From the NCBI GenBank assembly GCA_947579605.1, contig OX388317.1, positions 14,713,384-14,777,383 on the forward strand: a stretch of DNA of 64,000 nt. Direction: 5' to 3'. Under the pieces are notes generated by a model. It was not told the origin of the DNA and made no database searches. It worked only from the letters and a program-made list of their open reading frames with translations. Shown here one piece after another: positions 54,387 to 64,000 of the stretch; positions within the stretch are counted from its first letter, which is position 1, and each line of letters starts with the position of its first letter. The translations under genes were made by a program, and so were the position numbers. The DNA is from Athripsodes cinereus. Lineage: Eukaryota; Arthropoda; Insecta; Trichoptera; Leptoceridae.

Positions 54387-56596
54387 CACGCATTATATCC
54401 TTCCACATCGATATGTCGAATTAGTATCATACTCCTTAAAGTATTATAATAATAATAATAGGACTATGGCCACTAAACAAAAACTTAACTGTTGATGATT
54501 TTCTAGTTTAAGTCAATTTAGCTGTATAATATTAATTATGTTAAAATTGTATGTTTGCGAAAGATAAAAATTGAAACAAGCAATATTTAAACTTTGATTG
54601 TTTCAATTGCTTGGTTCATCAGATTAAAAGTAGGTACTATTTTTCTAGTGTTTTTGAGCATTATTTTTACAAATGAATTTATTTATTAAAATTAGGAAAT
54701 ATTGGATTCGTTTTGAGTTCAATATCATGTATTATACATAGTGCGTATTTTTATATCGAAAACACTTGTGTTTTCTACCATTTATCGTTAATATATAAAT
54801 TATCACCCCATTTTATTGGGGTGATATCAGAACACACTATGACATATTCGATCGTCTAATAATGGGGTCTTACAAGGGCGAATCGCTGGGGAAGTGGACA
54901 TCTTGATTGATAAATATGGATAATGGATAAGACTTGTTATTATCCTGCAGATACTTGTATGAGAAAGGACACATGTGTTCTATCTCACTAATAGAATACA
55001 TACTCACCTTCATTATTTTAAGCATTATACTTACTAATCTTCTAGAACAAATATGTGTCTCAATAATAATAATAATAGTTCTCAAATTAATTAGTCCATC
55101 AAAGTTTTTCTCTATTATAACCTCAGTGCTGAGGATCGTGACCACCATTTTTAGCTATATTGCTTGAAAACAAAAGAACCGCTTAAAAAACTGAAATAAA
55201 ATAAGGAAATTTGAATGGACTCTTGCGAAAAATGGGCAAAGTAAAAATGAGAGTTATGTCGTAAGACAGTAGAAGATCTACTTCAAATATAATTTACACA
55301 TCGTTTAAACAAATATGACGAATAATAGAAATTTTTCGAAACGAGTTTGCGAACTTACACTATAATCTTATCGCTTAGATTTTCTCATAGTTTCTTTGTT
55401 TCTTTTTCTGTTGTACGTAGCTAATATTATGAAAACGAAGGAAGTTGTATACAGTATTCTGTAGAATAAAAACTGTGCGAAATCCGACAATCCTATTTGG
55501 AATTGCTTTAGAGCGCTGATAAGAGTCTTTGAGTTAAAGGGAATCTCAGATAATGCCCTTGTTGGTTTTGTTCCGTAATCTTTGAATAGGTATACAAAGG
55601 TACCTACCTACTCATCACATTTTTCCACCATTGTAAATGCAATAGTCATTCTTGGAAATAATGTATTTAAATTCAACAGAAATATTTTTAGTAACAACTT
55701 TGAAAGTGTTATATTTCTATGAGTACTAATATGATGTATTTCTATTTATTGTTAGATAGGTTATCTTTAGTTCTATTATATTGTTATTCCACATATGGAA
55801 TATAAATATATTTCGTCATGATATCATTAGATTTACTTTACAATTTAATTCAACTGTCTTCTTTTTTCTGGAACAGATTAATTTATCATATGATTTTTGG
55901 AGATTGTACGCCCATGAGATGGATGATTCATTAAACGGCGCCGAAAAATCATCCGTCATCATCATCGTCTTGTACTTGTACATTTTTGTCGATAAAGAAA
56001 AACCTTAATGAATATAAGAATTCCAAAAACACAGCTTTCAAAAAACTATTTAAAAAACAAAAGGTAAATTAAAAAAAAATAATGGAAATAATATTTAATC
56101 CGTAGATTTTTTAAAGAATCGAGGCGTAAACTTTATAATATGGATTATATCCGTAAATAATTTTTAAAACGTTTATTAATAATATAAAACCGATTAGCGT
56201 TAGTATATTTTTCCTATAATCGGACGTTAAAACGGAACCGGTGTATCGGAAGTATTGGGAACAGAATCGGAAGTCGGCAAATGGAAACAGACATCGTAAA
56301 ACCGGAAGCCAGATGTTTCCTGTTAAGGCTGTATGATTTATGACCCTCTATCAGCGGCAATGTTAGGTGCTAACTGCTTGAAAATTGATGCAACTCTTTA
56401 AAAGTATGAATATTTGAACATAGAAAACGACTAACAACACATTTTTATCATCGATATATTCATAATAGGCATATATTGTAAAGTTTATTTCAAAGTAGGT
56501 AAGTAACATTAGCAAAACTGTTGGTCCATTGTTAGTCATATATGTACCTACCTCTTGCGATTTCTTACTATATATGCATTTTTAAATCGTGATTAA
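54387..56596. other. No recognised gene; small palindrome and CGGAAG cluster
   Basis: AT-rich sequence. TATCACCCCA (54801-54810) and TGGGGTGATA (54817-54826) form a perfect 10-bp hairpin. At 56220-56320 the word CGGAAG occurs three times with related CGGAAC and GGAAAC words, in a patch richer in G than its surroundings. ORFs (for example 54934-55167) show no motif. Confidence 0.4.
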
Positions 56597-57535
56597 ATAA
56601 TACATACATAAATACCATCATCTGTGAGTCTTGGCACTTAACCAAGGCTCAAGAGCGGAAGATACTTAGCTTTGAAAACAAGTGTCTTAGAAGGATTTTG
56701 GATGTCAAATGGTATGAACATATTACAAATGATGTTGTGCGCTGGTGCACCCAGCAGAGACCTGTAATCTCCGTAATACAGGAGAGACGATGGTCCTGGC
56801 TGGGACATGTTTTAAGAATGCCAAATGATAGTTGGCCAAAAAGAGTACCTACTGTTCTTCCGTCCGCAAGGGTTCCGTCGGCCCGGGCGTCCCTCTTTCA
56901 CAATACACCGTTCCTATGACAACGATATCAGAGCACAGGGAATGTCGTGGAAAGAGGTGACGCAATTGGCCCAGAGACGCTCTGAATGGAGGAGGCTGGT
57001 TTCTGCCCTGTGCTCGCGAGAGGAGCGTTGAGGGCGAGATTTTGATGATGATGAAATACCATCACCCCGCTTCCCTCATGGGGTAGGCAGAAAGGATCGA
57101 GTACCACTTCTTTCTATCCTTGCATACACCTTTCACTTCCGTCACTGTCATACAATTCCTTATGAATGCTCTTCTGTTCAGTGTGATCAATACGTGACCG
57201 TTTTGTAGGATTTCATTTAATTGATCTCGCCATTTATTCCTCAGACGGCTACATCTCTTAGCACCATTCCTATCTGCCAATTCTTGGCCATTCTGTCCTC
57301 ATTTATTCTTTCCACATGCCCAAACTATCGTAACTTATATACATTCATCCTTTTTATTACACCAACTTCCATTTCACATTCCTTTTCGTAAAGCATTGTT
57401 ACACACACGATCTCTCAGAATTTTACCACACATCCTTTACAACGATCTCATTTCTACTGCATTTATGTCACTTTCATTCTTCTTTAGCTATGTTCATGTC
57501 TCACTTGCATACTGATGTGGTAGATACATTATTAT
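56597..57535 (-). mobile_element. RTE-type LINE 3' part, interrupted in its tail
   Basis: Antisense RTE from the (ATAC)-type tail at 56597 and the stop region CATCACCCCGCTTCCCTC (57061) through KWRDQLNEILQ, VKGVCKDRKKWYSIL coding (57280-57062) to 57.5 kb. It is the intact-site paralogue of the RTE split by the LTR element. Several frame breaks are present. A second RTE (56621-57053) sits inside the tail. Confidence 0.8.
56621..57053 (+). mobile_element. RTE-type LINE C-terminal fragment, nested, with 11-bp TSD
   Basis: AAATACCATCA at 56610-56620 and 57054-57064 is the TSD. Coding starts in frame as CESWHLTKAQERKILSFENK, then VISVIQERRWSWLGHVLRM and, after one frameshift near 56855, RRPGRPSFTIHRS and LAQRRSEWRRLVSALCS. 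It ends with GATGATGATGA. These are post-RT blocks of another RTE lineage. Dead by truncation and frameshift. Confidence 0.85.
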
Positions 57536-60027
57536 AATATCTTATTAGATTTGATTAAAAAATAATATCTTATTTTTAATGGCATGGATAGAATAACCTG
57601 AATGTTTTATTTAGTAGGCCCACCTACCTAAAAGAACCATCACACATTACCTATTTTATATTAAAATGTTAAACTAAAACTTAATATCATTTATTTGAAT
57701 TGGTTTCATATACAATACTAAGATTTTCTATTAAGGTACATTATAAAAAATCGAGAATACCTACATATTTTTTCATTGATGAATATATCTAGAGCTATAA
57801 TATATGAGCCAAATATTTCATTGGTATTAATATTATTATTAATAGAATTTCTCTCATCTTCCATGTAGTATGTAGGTACTTTGGAACTTATCGAGCGCAA
57901 ACAGATGCACAATATATTCATTCCATGATTTATGATAAGGGAATGAATAATAAAATTTCCCATATTCATTCTTCGCTTCACTGGTGCGGTCAATATTTTT
58001 CCGATTTTAATAATTTTCTGCCGACGCAGTGTTTCATGTACGCCAATATTATGGTTTTACCATTCCGATACAACATGGAAAAAATGTACACTATTATCAC
58101 GAAACAAAAATTTCAGTCTTTAAATAAATATGCTTGCTCATAGATCCTTGAGAACCGCATTAACAAGCTGAGGAACTCATTGATAACTTACACCTTTTGA
58201 GTGTGCTCTTTCTGATACTGACATTGTATGTATCTTAGTTATCAATATAACCGACAATGTAAAAGCATTCTGAAAATTGCTCAGAAAGTAACAACAAAAA
58301 CAAATGTTCGCTTCGCTTAGCTACTCTTATCTTTTGTTGATGTCATAGAACTGTTAACTTGGAAATGTTTGTTTTAAATAAATACAATAACTTTTACTGT
58401 ACAATTTTTGCAGAGTTTTTACTTTAACAGGATTAGTCCAGGTTTTTATCCCAAGCAGCTACCCTCTAAAATCAAATTCAGTGCCAAACAGTCCGCTGTA
58501 GCCCTGTTTATCCACTGAAACATTACAAAGCTGAATAAAATTTGAAGTATACTTATTTCATTTTACGGCAATGCACCCGCAATCGAGTGAATTCTGATAA
58601 AAAGTATATTTCAATTAAATTATTTTGCTTTTTCTTAGGTAGGTATAACTTACTGTGACATTCAAATTGCACATGCCAATGTCAGTTTGATATGTTTCTA
58701 GAGCAAAGCCAAGTATAAAGCTAGTAAGCAATACAAAACGAAATATTTATTAATAAATTTCTATTAGATATACGATGACCCAAAAAAGTACAATCTAATT
58801 TATTTTTGCGTCCGTCGTAACTATCAAACCTACTACTACATTTTCCAATAATCAATTATAAAGTTACATTTTTGGCATCTGTCTTTGATGAGCAATATAA
58901 CATATTATGTATATCAACTTCAACAACGGAATTTTCAATCACTAGTTTTGTCAGAACACTAAATATCAATTTGACGTGATGACCTGTGAAATTTTATTAC
59001 GAAACTCAATTTCGGTATTCCATACCATTGAATCATGAAGGTATTATAAAATATAAAGTGAACATTCAGAATCATTTCAACTCTGGACAAATAAGATTTT
59101 AGCAGCACTAAAAAATCTTGAATCAACTAAATAAGAAATTCAGAATGAGCGACATACCTTATCGCTGACTTGAAAATCTAAAATGTCATAATAATTATGA
59201 TATTTTAAGACTTCTGTAGGAGGCCTTTTCTTTTCTATATGGAAACCTCAAGGAAAGATAAAAAATCGATCTAAATCACTCCACTTTAAAAAGTTACGTA
59301 TTTTTTTGTGTATTTTCAATCGAAGTTCTAATAAGACAATAGACTTAGAAAATTGAAGTAATAATAGATTTTTTTACCGTTCGCTATTATTTAAAAAAAA
59401 GTGTTATTATCAAGTTGGCTCAGAAAATTACATTTTCAAAGAATAATTATAATAATTGTTGTAACGCAATTGAAACTTTCTTTTATGGGTACATTGTATT
59501 ATATTATCATTATTTGAATCAATTGCAAATATATGATTATTTTATTAATACTATTACCGTGTAATGCAGTAATTATTTTATTCGCCGAGATTTATACGAA
59601 CTTAAATTGTTATTAATAATATCTACAGGCATCCATATATTATTATGATATTATACAATGTTTTAATTATTATTTTACTCTACGCAACACTGCTCGCCAT
59701 CTGAAATGCAATATTAAGCAGACTCGGCATTTTCCTAATAAAACATACATGTATCAAACAGGGTTGCAGTATGATAGAATTAATAACATTTTTCAGTTCT
59801 TTATAGTCTACTTATATAGTCTCAGATTTTTTAAAATTGCTTTTATTAATTTACTTCACGATGTCAAAGCACAGACGGCATATATAGATAGGTACATGAT
59901 TCTTACATTAATCCTAGTGATATGCTTTTATATTTAATAATAAGACATTAGTTTAGATGAAAATGCATGCGTCAAAAAGAATTGGGATACAAATATGATG
60001 AGAATAGCCCATAATTTTATTGCTTAT
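57536..60027. other. No recognised gene
   Basis: 2.5 kb of AT-rich DNA. Near 58180-58240 TTGATAACTTA and TAGTTATCAA form a loose inverted pair. ORFs at 57718-58143 and 59749-59937 have no motifs. Confidence 0.4.
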
Positions 60028-60037
60028 TGTCTTATTG

Positions 60038-60227
60038 AAGGGAGGAGAGGAAGGGGCAGAGTGCCAATAAGATGGAGCGACCAAATTAAGGAGGCCACAC
60101 AGAGCTCACTTCACGGGGCCTTACACATGGCAGAGGATCGCTCAACATGGAGACAGATGGTCTACAGAACGAGGCATGATGGTTACGATCCTCAGGATTG
60201 AGGGACCGACAGAAATGATGATGATGA
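60038..60227 (+). mobile_element. RTE-type LINE C-terminal fragment with 10-bp TSD
   Basis: TGTCTTATTG at 60028-60037 and 60228-60237 flanks the insert. It encodes GRRGRGRVPIRWSDQIKEAT, LHGALHMAEDRSTWRQMV and HDGYDPQD before the stop, then a GATGATGAT tail. About 190 bp, the extreme 3' end only, of a lineage distinct from the 19.8-kb copy. Confidence 0.88.
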
Positions 60228-60239
60228 TGTCTTATTGTT

Positions 60240-60531
60240 TAATCCTGCGATTATTGCATTGTAAGCATTGTTCTATTAATTTTCTTAACATAATTTACTC
60301 TATTCTATTGTAATTGTTGTTTGTTGATTTTATCTGTTGTGTTTAGTTATGTATGTTTTGTAGAGCATATAAGGGTAATATAGAGATCTTCACTGGTTTG
60401 CTTATTGCTAAACATGTTATAGACCATTTTTTTTTGTATCAACTGTATGTATCCTGTAAAATTGAAATAAATAAATAAATAAATAAAAATAAATAAGAAT
60501 TTATTTATTTATTTTATTTTTATTTATTGAA
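60240..60531 (+). repeat. Tail-to-tail LINE 3' ends
   Basis: A plus-strand LINE-like 3' UTR (TTGTAGAGCATATAAGGG, GTATGTATCCTGTAAAATTG) ends in (AATA)n at about 60466-60490. It is followed at once by ATTTATTTATTTATTTTATT, the tail of a minus-oriented element. The two tails make an A/T-only inverted repeat. Confidence 0.5.
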
Positions 60532-60750
60532 ATGTAGATGAATAAGAAGATCAGATTATAAGTATATACAAATATTCGATGCTACAATGATTTGTGAATA
60601 TCAAGAAAGATGTTTTATATGTATTTACGCTACCTGTGCATCACCATAATAAATAAATAAATTATCAATAAGAATATGGCGGCGAGGTTTCATTTGAAAA
60701 ATTACTTGTAATACGAAGTGAAATCATGCATTTAAAACCAATCAGAAACC

Positions 60751-60803
60751 CCGATTGGAGAACCATGTCTACACAATGCAACATTGTGTAGAATCTAATC
60801 GGA
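60751..60803. repeat. Palindrome with 3-nt loop
   Basis: CTACACAATG (60769-60778) and CATTGTGTAG (60782-60791) are perfect complements around CAA. Outer words CCGATT and AATCGG extend the symmetry. Possibly a small fold-back element. Confidence 0.65.
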
Positions 60804-62498
60804 AGAAGTGAGAAAGGTGTCCCAACGCTTACGAATTGGCTCAAGGCTGGCTTTAGTGATCATTTAAAACATTTAAAATGTTTTCTATTCATATAGATAC
60901 TCCTCCTTCGGTTCTTTCAGAATAAATAAAAGTCCCCAGGCTTCTGCGGTATCCAGTTGGACGGTGGGTCTTCTTCAATGTTGGTTCTTTCACAATACGA
61001 AGACATTTTGTATATAGTAAACAATGTGCATATTTAAACCCAATATTAAGAACAAATGGTTGGAAAATAAGATCGATTTATCACATTTATAAAAAATATT
61101 TTATTCATAGAACTTAAAACCAATGTTTAAGTTGAATATTCAAATCATCCGTTATCCTCACAATTCAAAACAAACATTCGTGGAAATTGGGACAGCTGCG
61201 AAAATAATACGTTCATGATAAAAAAAAGTTAACGTTGATTTACCATTTTTTTTTCAAAAAGTGCCATCCTTGTACATCGCGACAACTTTTTATTTTGTAA
61301 TTCTGCCGCTAGAATGTCCGCTCTGGTAATTGGATTCCATTCAATTCACTCGTTATCATTTTGTACTAGGCAGTGGATTACAAAATAAAAATGTATCGAG
61401 TTTTAAATATCGCATCTACAACTACATACATAGCAGATATACTAATTTGCCGCTGACCAAGAATTTTATAACAGGAAAATATTATATTGTATCAGAAAGG
61501 AAAAATAAATAACGTAGAGTATCCGCTCTACGTTTTTCCAAACGATATTAACATTTTTTATGCTGCATGGTGCATTGAACGCGTAAATATTAAAATTATC
61601 AATATAGGTACGTCATTTTTAAAAAGAAGTGCACGAAACTTTTAAACTTACAAATCTTGGTTGTTATGCAAAGCACAAACTAACTCCTTATGAACGTTGA
61701 CAAAAAATATTTCTTCAGGTTATTTATGAGTATATACATATTAAAACTTTGGTTTACATATTTACATGTACGTTAGGTAATTACAAATGAAAACAATACA
61801 CGAATGATTATATTATTAAAATATTTTGATAAACAATCAAAGGTATTACACGTAACGTTTATTACAGAAGAAAAAATAAAAATCAACTGTTTGTAGTAAG
61901 TGGACACTAAATAAATGTATATTTAATAGTATTATTAGTAAACGTAGCGTAAAATACAAAAGTGATATTAGAAATATCAAAGAACAGGCTAATCACATAA
62001 AAAAATTCTTCCAGCCAACCATTAGAGTGATTAGAGTAACCTATTTTGACAATATTCTTGTACCCGTTATCTAATAAATATCTTATCCATTTGTTTAACC
62101 GAGCGATTAAAAAATAAAAGATTAAATTTGTATTTTATGAATTCAAATATCTTAAGCATTTTCACTCATATTTCTTACAATTAACAGAACATTGGTGTCA
62201 ATAAACCTCACGAATTATCATCGCAGATTTATGAAAAAATGTGAGCATAAAATATTTTATAACATGCATAATTTATATACGTATGGGATTCCATCTAGAG
62301 GAATAAATTCTCATTCTCCCAAATGATTCATAACAGTGCATCTCGATTCGGATGGGATAATTCGAGTCATTTTAAATTTACAACGTACCTACTATGTACA
62401 GTATATCCTCACACTAATTTCGTACGTACAAATTTCGAGTAATTTTCTTATTCCAAATAATTCTTGATTGTGTTTTTAAATTATTGAACATATTTTGC
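60804..62498. other. No recognised gene
   Basis: AT-rich sequence. AACGTAGAG and CTCTACGTT at about 61510-61534 make a short hairpin. A 60-codon ORF ends at 61512 with no motif. Confidence 0.4.
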
Positions 62499-62655
62499 AT
62501 CCGAAATTCAGCGATGAGGTTTGCCACCCATTCCGAATCTCTTATTTTTTGTTGGTTCGGAGTGGAAGCTTGTATGTTTATTGCATGCAGCTGGTCTTCT
62601 GGCTACCCCAGTTGTGGGGATATGCCGTGATGGGATAATAGAAGTAGTAGTAGTT
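62499..62655 (+). mobile_element. RTE-type LINE 3' end with (AGTAGT)n tail
   Basis: CATCCGAAATTCAGCGATGAGG, TTTGCCACCCATTCCGAATC, GCAGCTGGTCTTCTGGCTAC, GTTGTGGGGATATGCCGTGA, then TAGTAGTAGT. Same family as 10228-10390. Confidence 0.8.
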
Positions 62656-63910
62656 ATCATTAAAGTTTTACACTATTTATCTATCATTTAAGTAGAATAA
62701 TACATAGGCATACACTCAAACACAATAATTCTAAGTATTAGCTATTAGCATTAAGAAAGAATAAGGTACATACTTTTTTGCATTATTCACATAAATACTT
62801 GCTTTCGAAGATCTGATAATTTTTTTATTGTTTTTACATCCGAAATAATGATTTTTTAAGCCTTTCGTTTTTGAAACTGAATGTTTTTTCTGAAAAAAGG
62901 TTTACTTAAAAACTTCCACGTATAATATAATGTAGAAAACGTCTTGATAAAATTATTGCTTGTAGAAAATGTCTCGATAGAATTATTTACTTATTTATTG
63001 ACATGGTTAGATGGAGTAATAAAAAAACATAGGCTTATTTATTACATAATTTTTTAATCGGTTTTGCTTAATTTTGGAAAAGGAATGTTGAAAACATCGG
63101 CATTTAACAGAGTGTACTGGCATGCGTATCAAAAAGCTTATATCTAGCAGTGAGTGGAAATGGGCTGAAAAAAGGAGAAACCTCTTATAATCTTTGACTC
63201 TTTAAAATGAGTCGAGTATGCAAAAAACTTGAATAAAATTTACATGATCGAAGTTTTATAGTATTAGAAGTAATTTATTACATTTTCAATATATTATGAT
63301 AATATCCAGGTGCTAGCAGATATCGATAAGAACGACGAATCTTCAATTATTCATAATATTCCATTCTGATAATAGCATTATAACATTACCATGCAAAGGA
63401 ATGATATAAAATTTATACAGATTTAGTCTAGACGATATGGTATCCGTAGAAAACTTTCATGTTTTTTCAATATTTCATACTCGCGCGCTGCTTAGAATGA
63501 TTAAATAATAGAAAAAGAATTATACAAAAACATTTTTGTGTTTCTGGAAGAAATATTAGCTTTGCATTTTTATTTGAACTTATCCTTACTTTCTTTTCTT
63601 GTTTTTCGTAAAAAATTAATATTTGCATTAAAAAAGCAATATTTCAAAAAAAGTGCTCAAATAAAATGTGAAATGGTTTGTTCAAAGATTGTGAATTCAG
63701 AAAAGAAAAAAAAATATTTCGTGATTAATTTAACACTCGACTGATAACTAAAACATCAATCTCATTGACTCATTCACTATCACTATACCTACCTGTCTGT
63801 GTATTGGCAACACGCCTTTAATTTTTTTATTCTTTTTGCCATAATTTCGCCGATTTCAAAGCTTTTTTTAATTTGTTTATTTGATCACGCACTTTGTTTC
63901 TTTTTAATAT
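62656..63910. other. No recognised feature
   Basis: AT-rich sequence. A 68-codon ORF at 63538-63744 is Lys/Phe-rich with no motif. Confidence 0.4.
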
Positions 63911-64000
63911 ATAACATTACATAACATACATAGACAATTCACACAGATCGAGCTAGTCCCAAACTAAGATGATTCTTGTATTATGGGTACTAACGCGACG
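63911..64000 (-). mobile_element. tRNA-derived SINE (family A), cut by window end
   Basis: The minus strand reads CGTCGCGTTAGTACCCATAA, AGTTTGGGACTAGCTCG, GTGTGAATTGTCTATGTATG, the 3' half of the 44.5-kb SINE, ending in ATGTTATG. The 5' part lies beyond the window. Confidence 0.85.

Noticed and set aside
54801..54826. Histone-type 3' stem-loop
   Set aside because: The stem sequence TATCACCCCA/TGGGGTGATA does not match the conserved histone mRNA hairpin and no histone gene is nearby.
61510..61534. Hairpin followed by T-run resembling an intrinsic terminator
   Set aside because: The window is eukaryotic. There is no bacterial gene upstream, and such hairpins are expected by chance or from fold-back elements.

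Overview
This window is eukaryotic, strongly AT-rich, and built almost entirely from transposable elements and their remnants. The mix is typical of an insect genome and most suggestive of Lepidoptera: many RTE-type LINE 3' ends, tRNA-derived SINEs, Jockey/CR1-group and I-type LINEs, Penelope-like hairpin elements and small TIR elements. No complete host gene was found. The only candidate host coding segment is a single exon-like ORF on the minus strand near 19.2-19.4 kb.

Layout. From 0 to 9.7 kb there is AT-rich sequence with dead RTE and LINE 3' ends, one SINE and a degenerate Penelope-like fragment. From 9.77 to 13.47 kb, 33-bp inverted repeats enclose a composite region holding an RTE 3' end and a decayed I-type LINE (RT plus RNase H). 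From 13.5 to 23.9 kb there are more retroelement tails, two hairpin elements with target-site duplications (TSDs), one carrying a hammerhead-ribozyme-like core, and the candidate exon. From 23.9 to 32.1 kb there is an 8.2-kb LTR retrotransposon. Its two 726-bp LTRs are identical by eye and it has a 4-bp TSD, a PBS and a PPT. It carries only a broken gag with a CCHC zinc knuckle and no pol, and it sits inside an older RTE copy. From 32.1 to 39 kb there are SINEs and LINE debris. From 39.07 to 42.65 kb a Penelope-like hairpin element with a 15-bp TSD is interrupted by a LINE with an intact 978-aa endonuclease/reverse transcriptase ORF. From 42.7 to 64 kb there are SINEs, TIR elements, nested RTE fragments and further unannotated AT-rich DNA.

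The most interesting object is the LTR element. With no polymerase but identical LTRs, it was probably mobilised recently by proteins supplied in trans. Its non-coding body is full of repeated RNA-like structures whose stems change in a compensatory way while loops or flanks stay constant. These are a pair of H-type pseudoknots in the leader, several leader hairpins, an array of about 25 stem-loops each followed by GATTTGT, a second array with a GAGGGA-type loop, a pair of long stem-loops near the 3' end, and an 11-bp hairpin next to the PPT. This pattern suggests selection on RNA structure (packaging, dimerisation, translation or protein binding), but all pairings were found by eye and need computed tests.

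The second point of interest is the family of short hairpin elements. Their conserved right end looks like the start of an ORF (MNFHQVPS / MDFQQVPS), and they carry CTGATGA-stem-GAAA cores.
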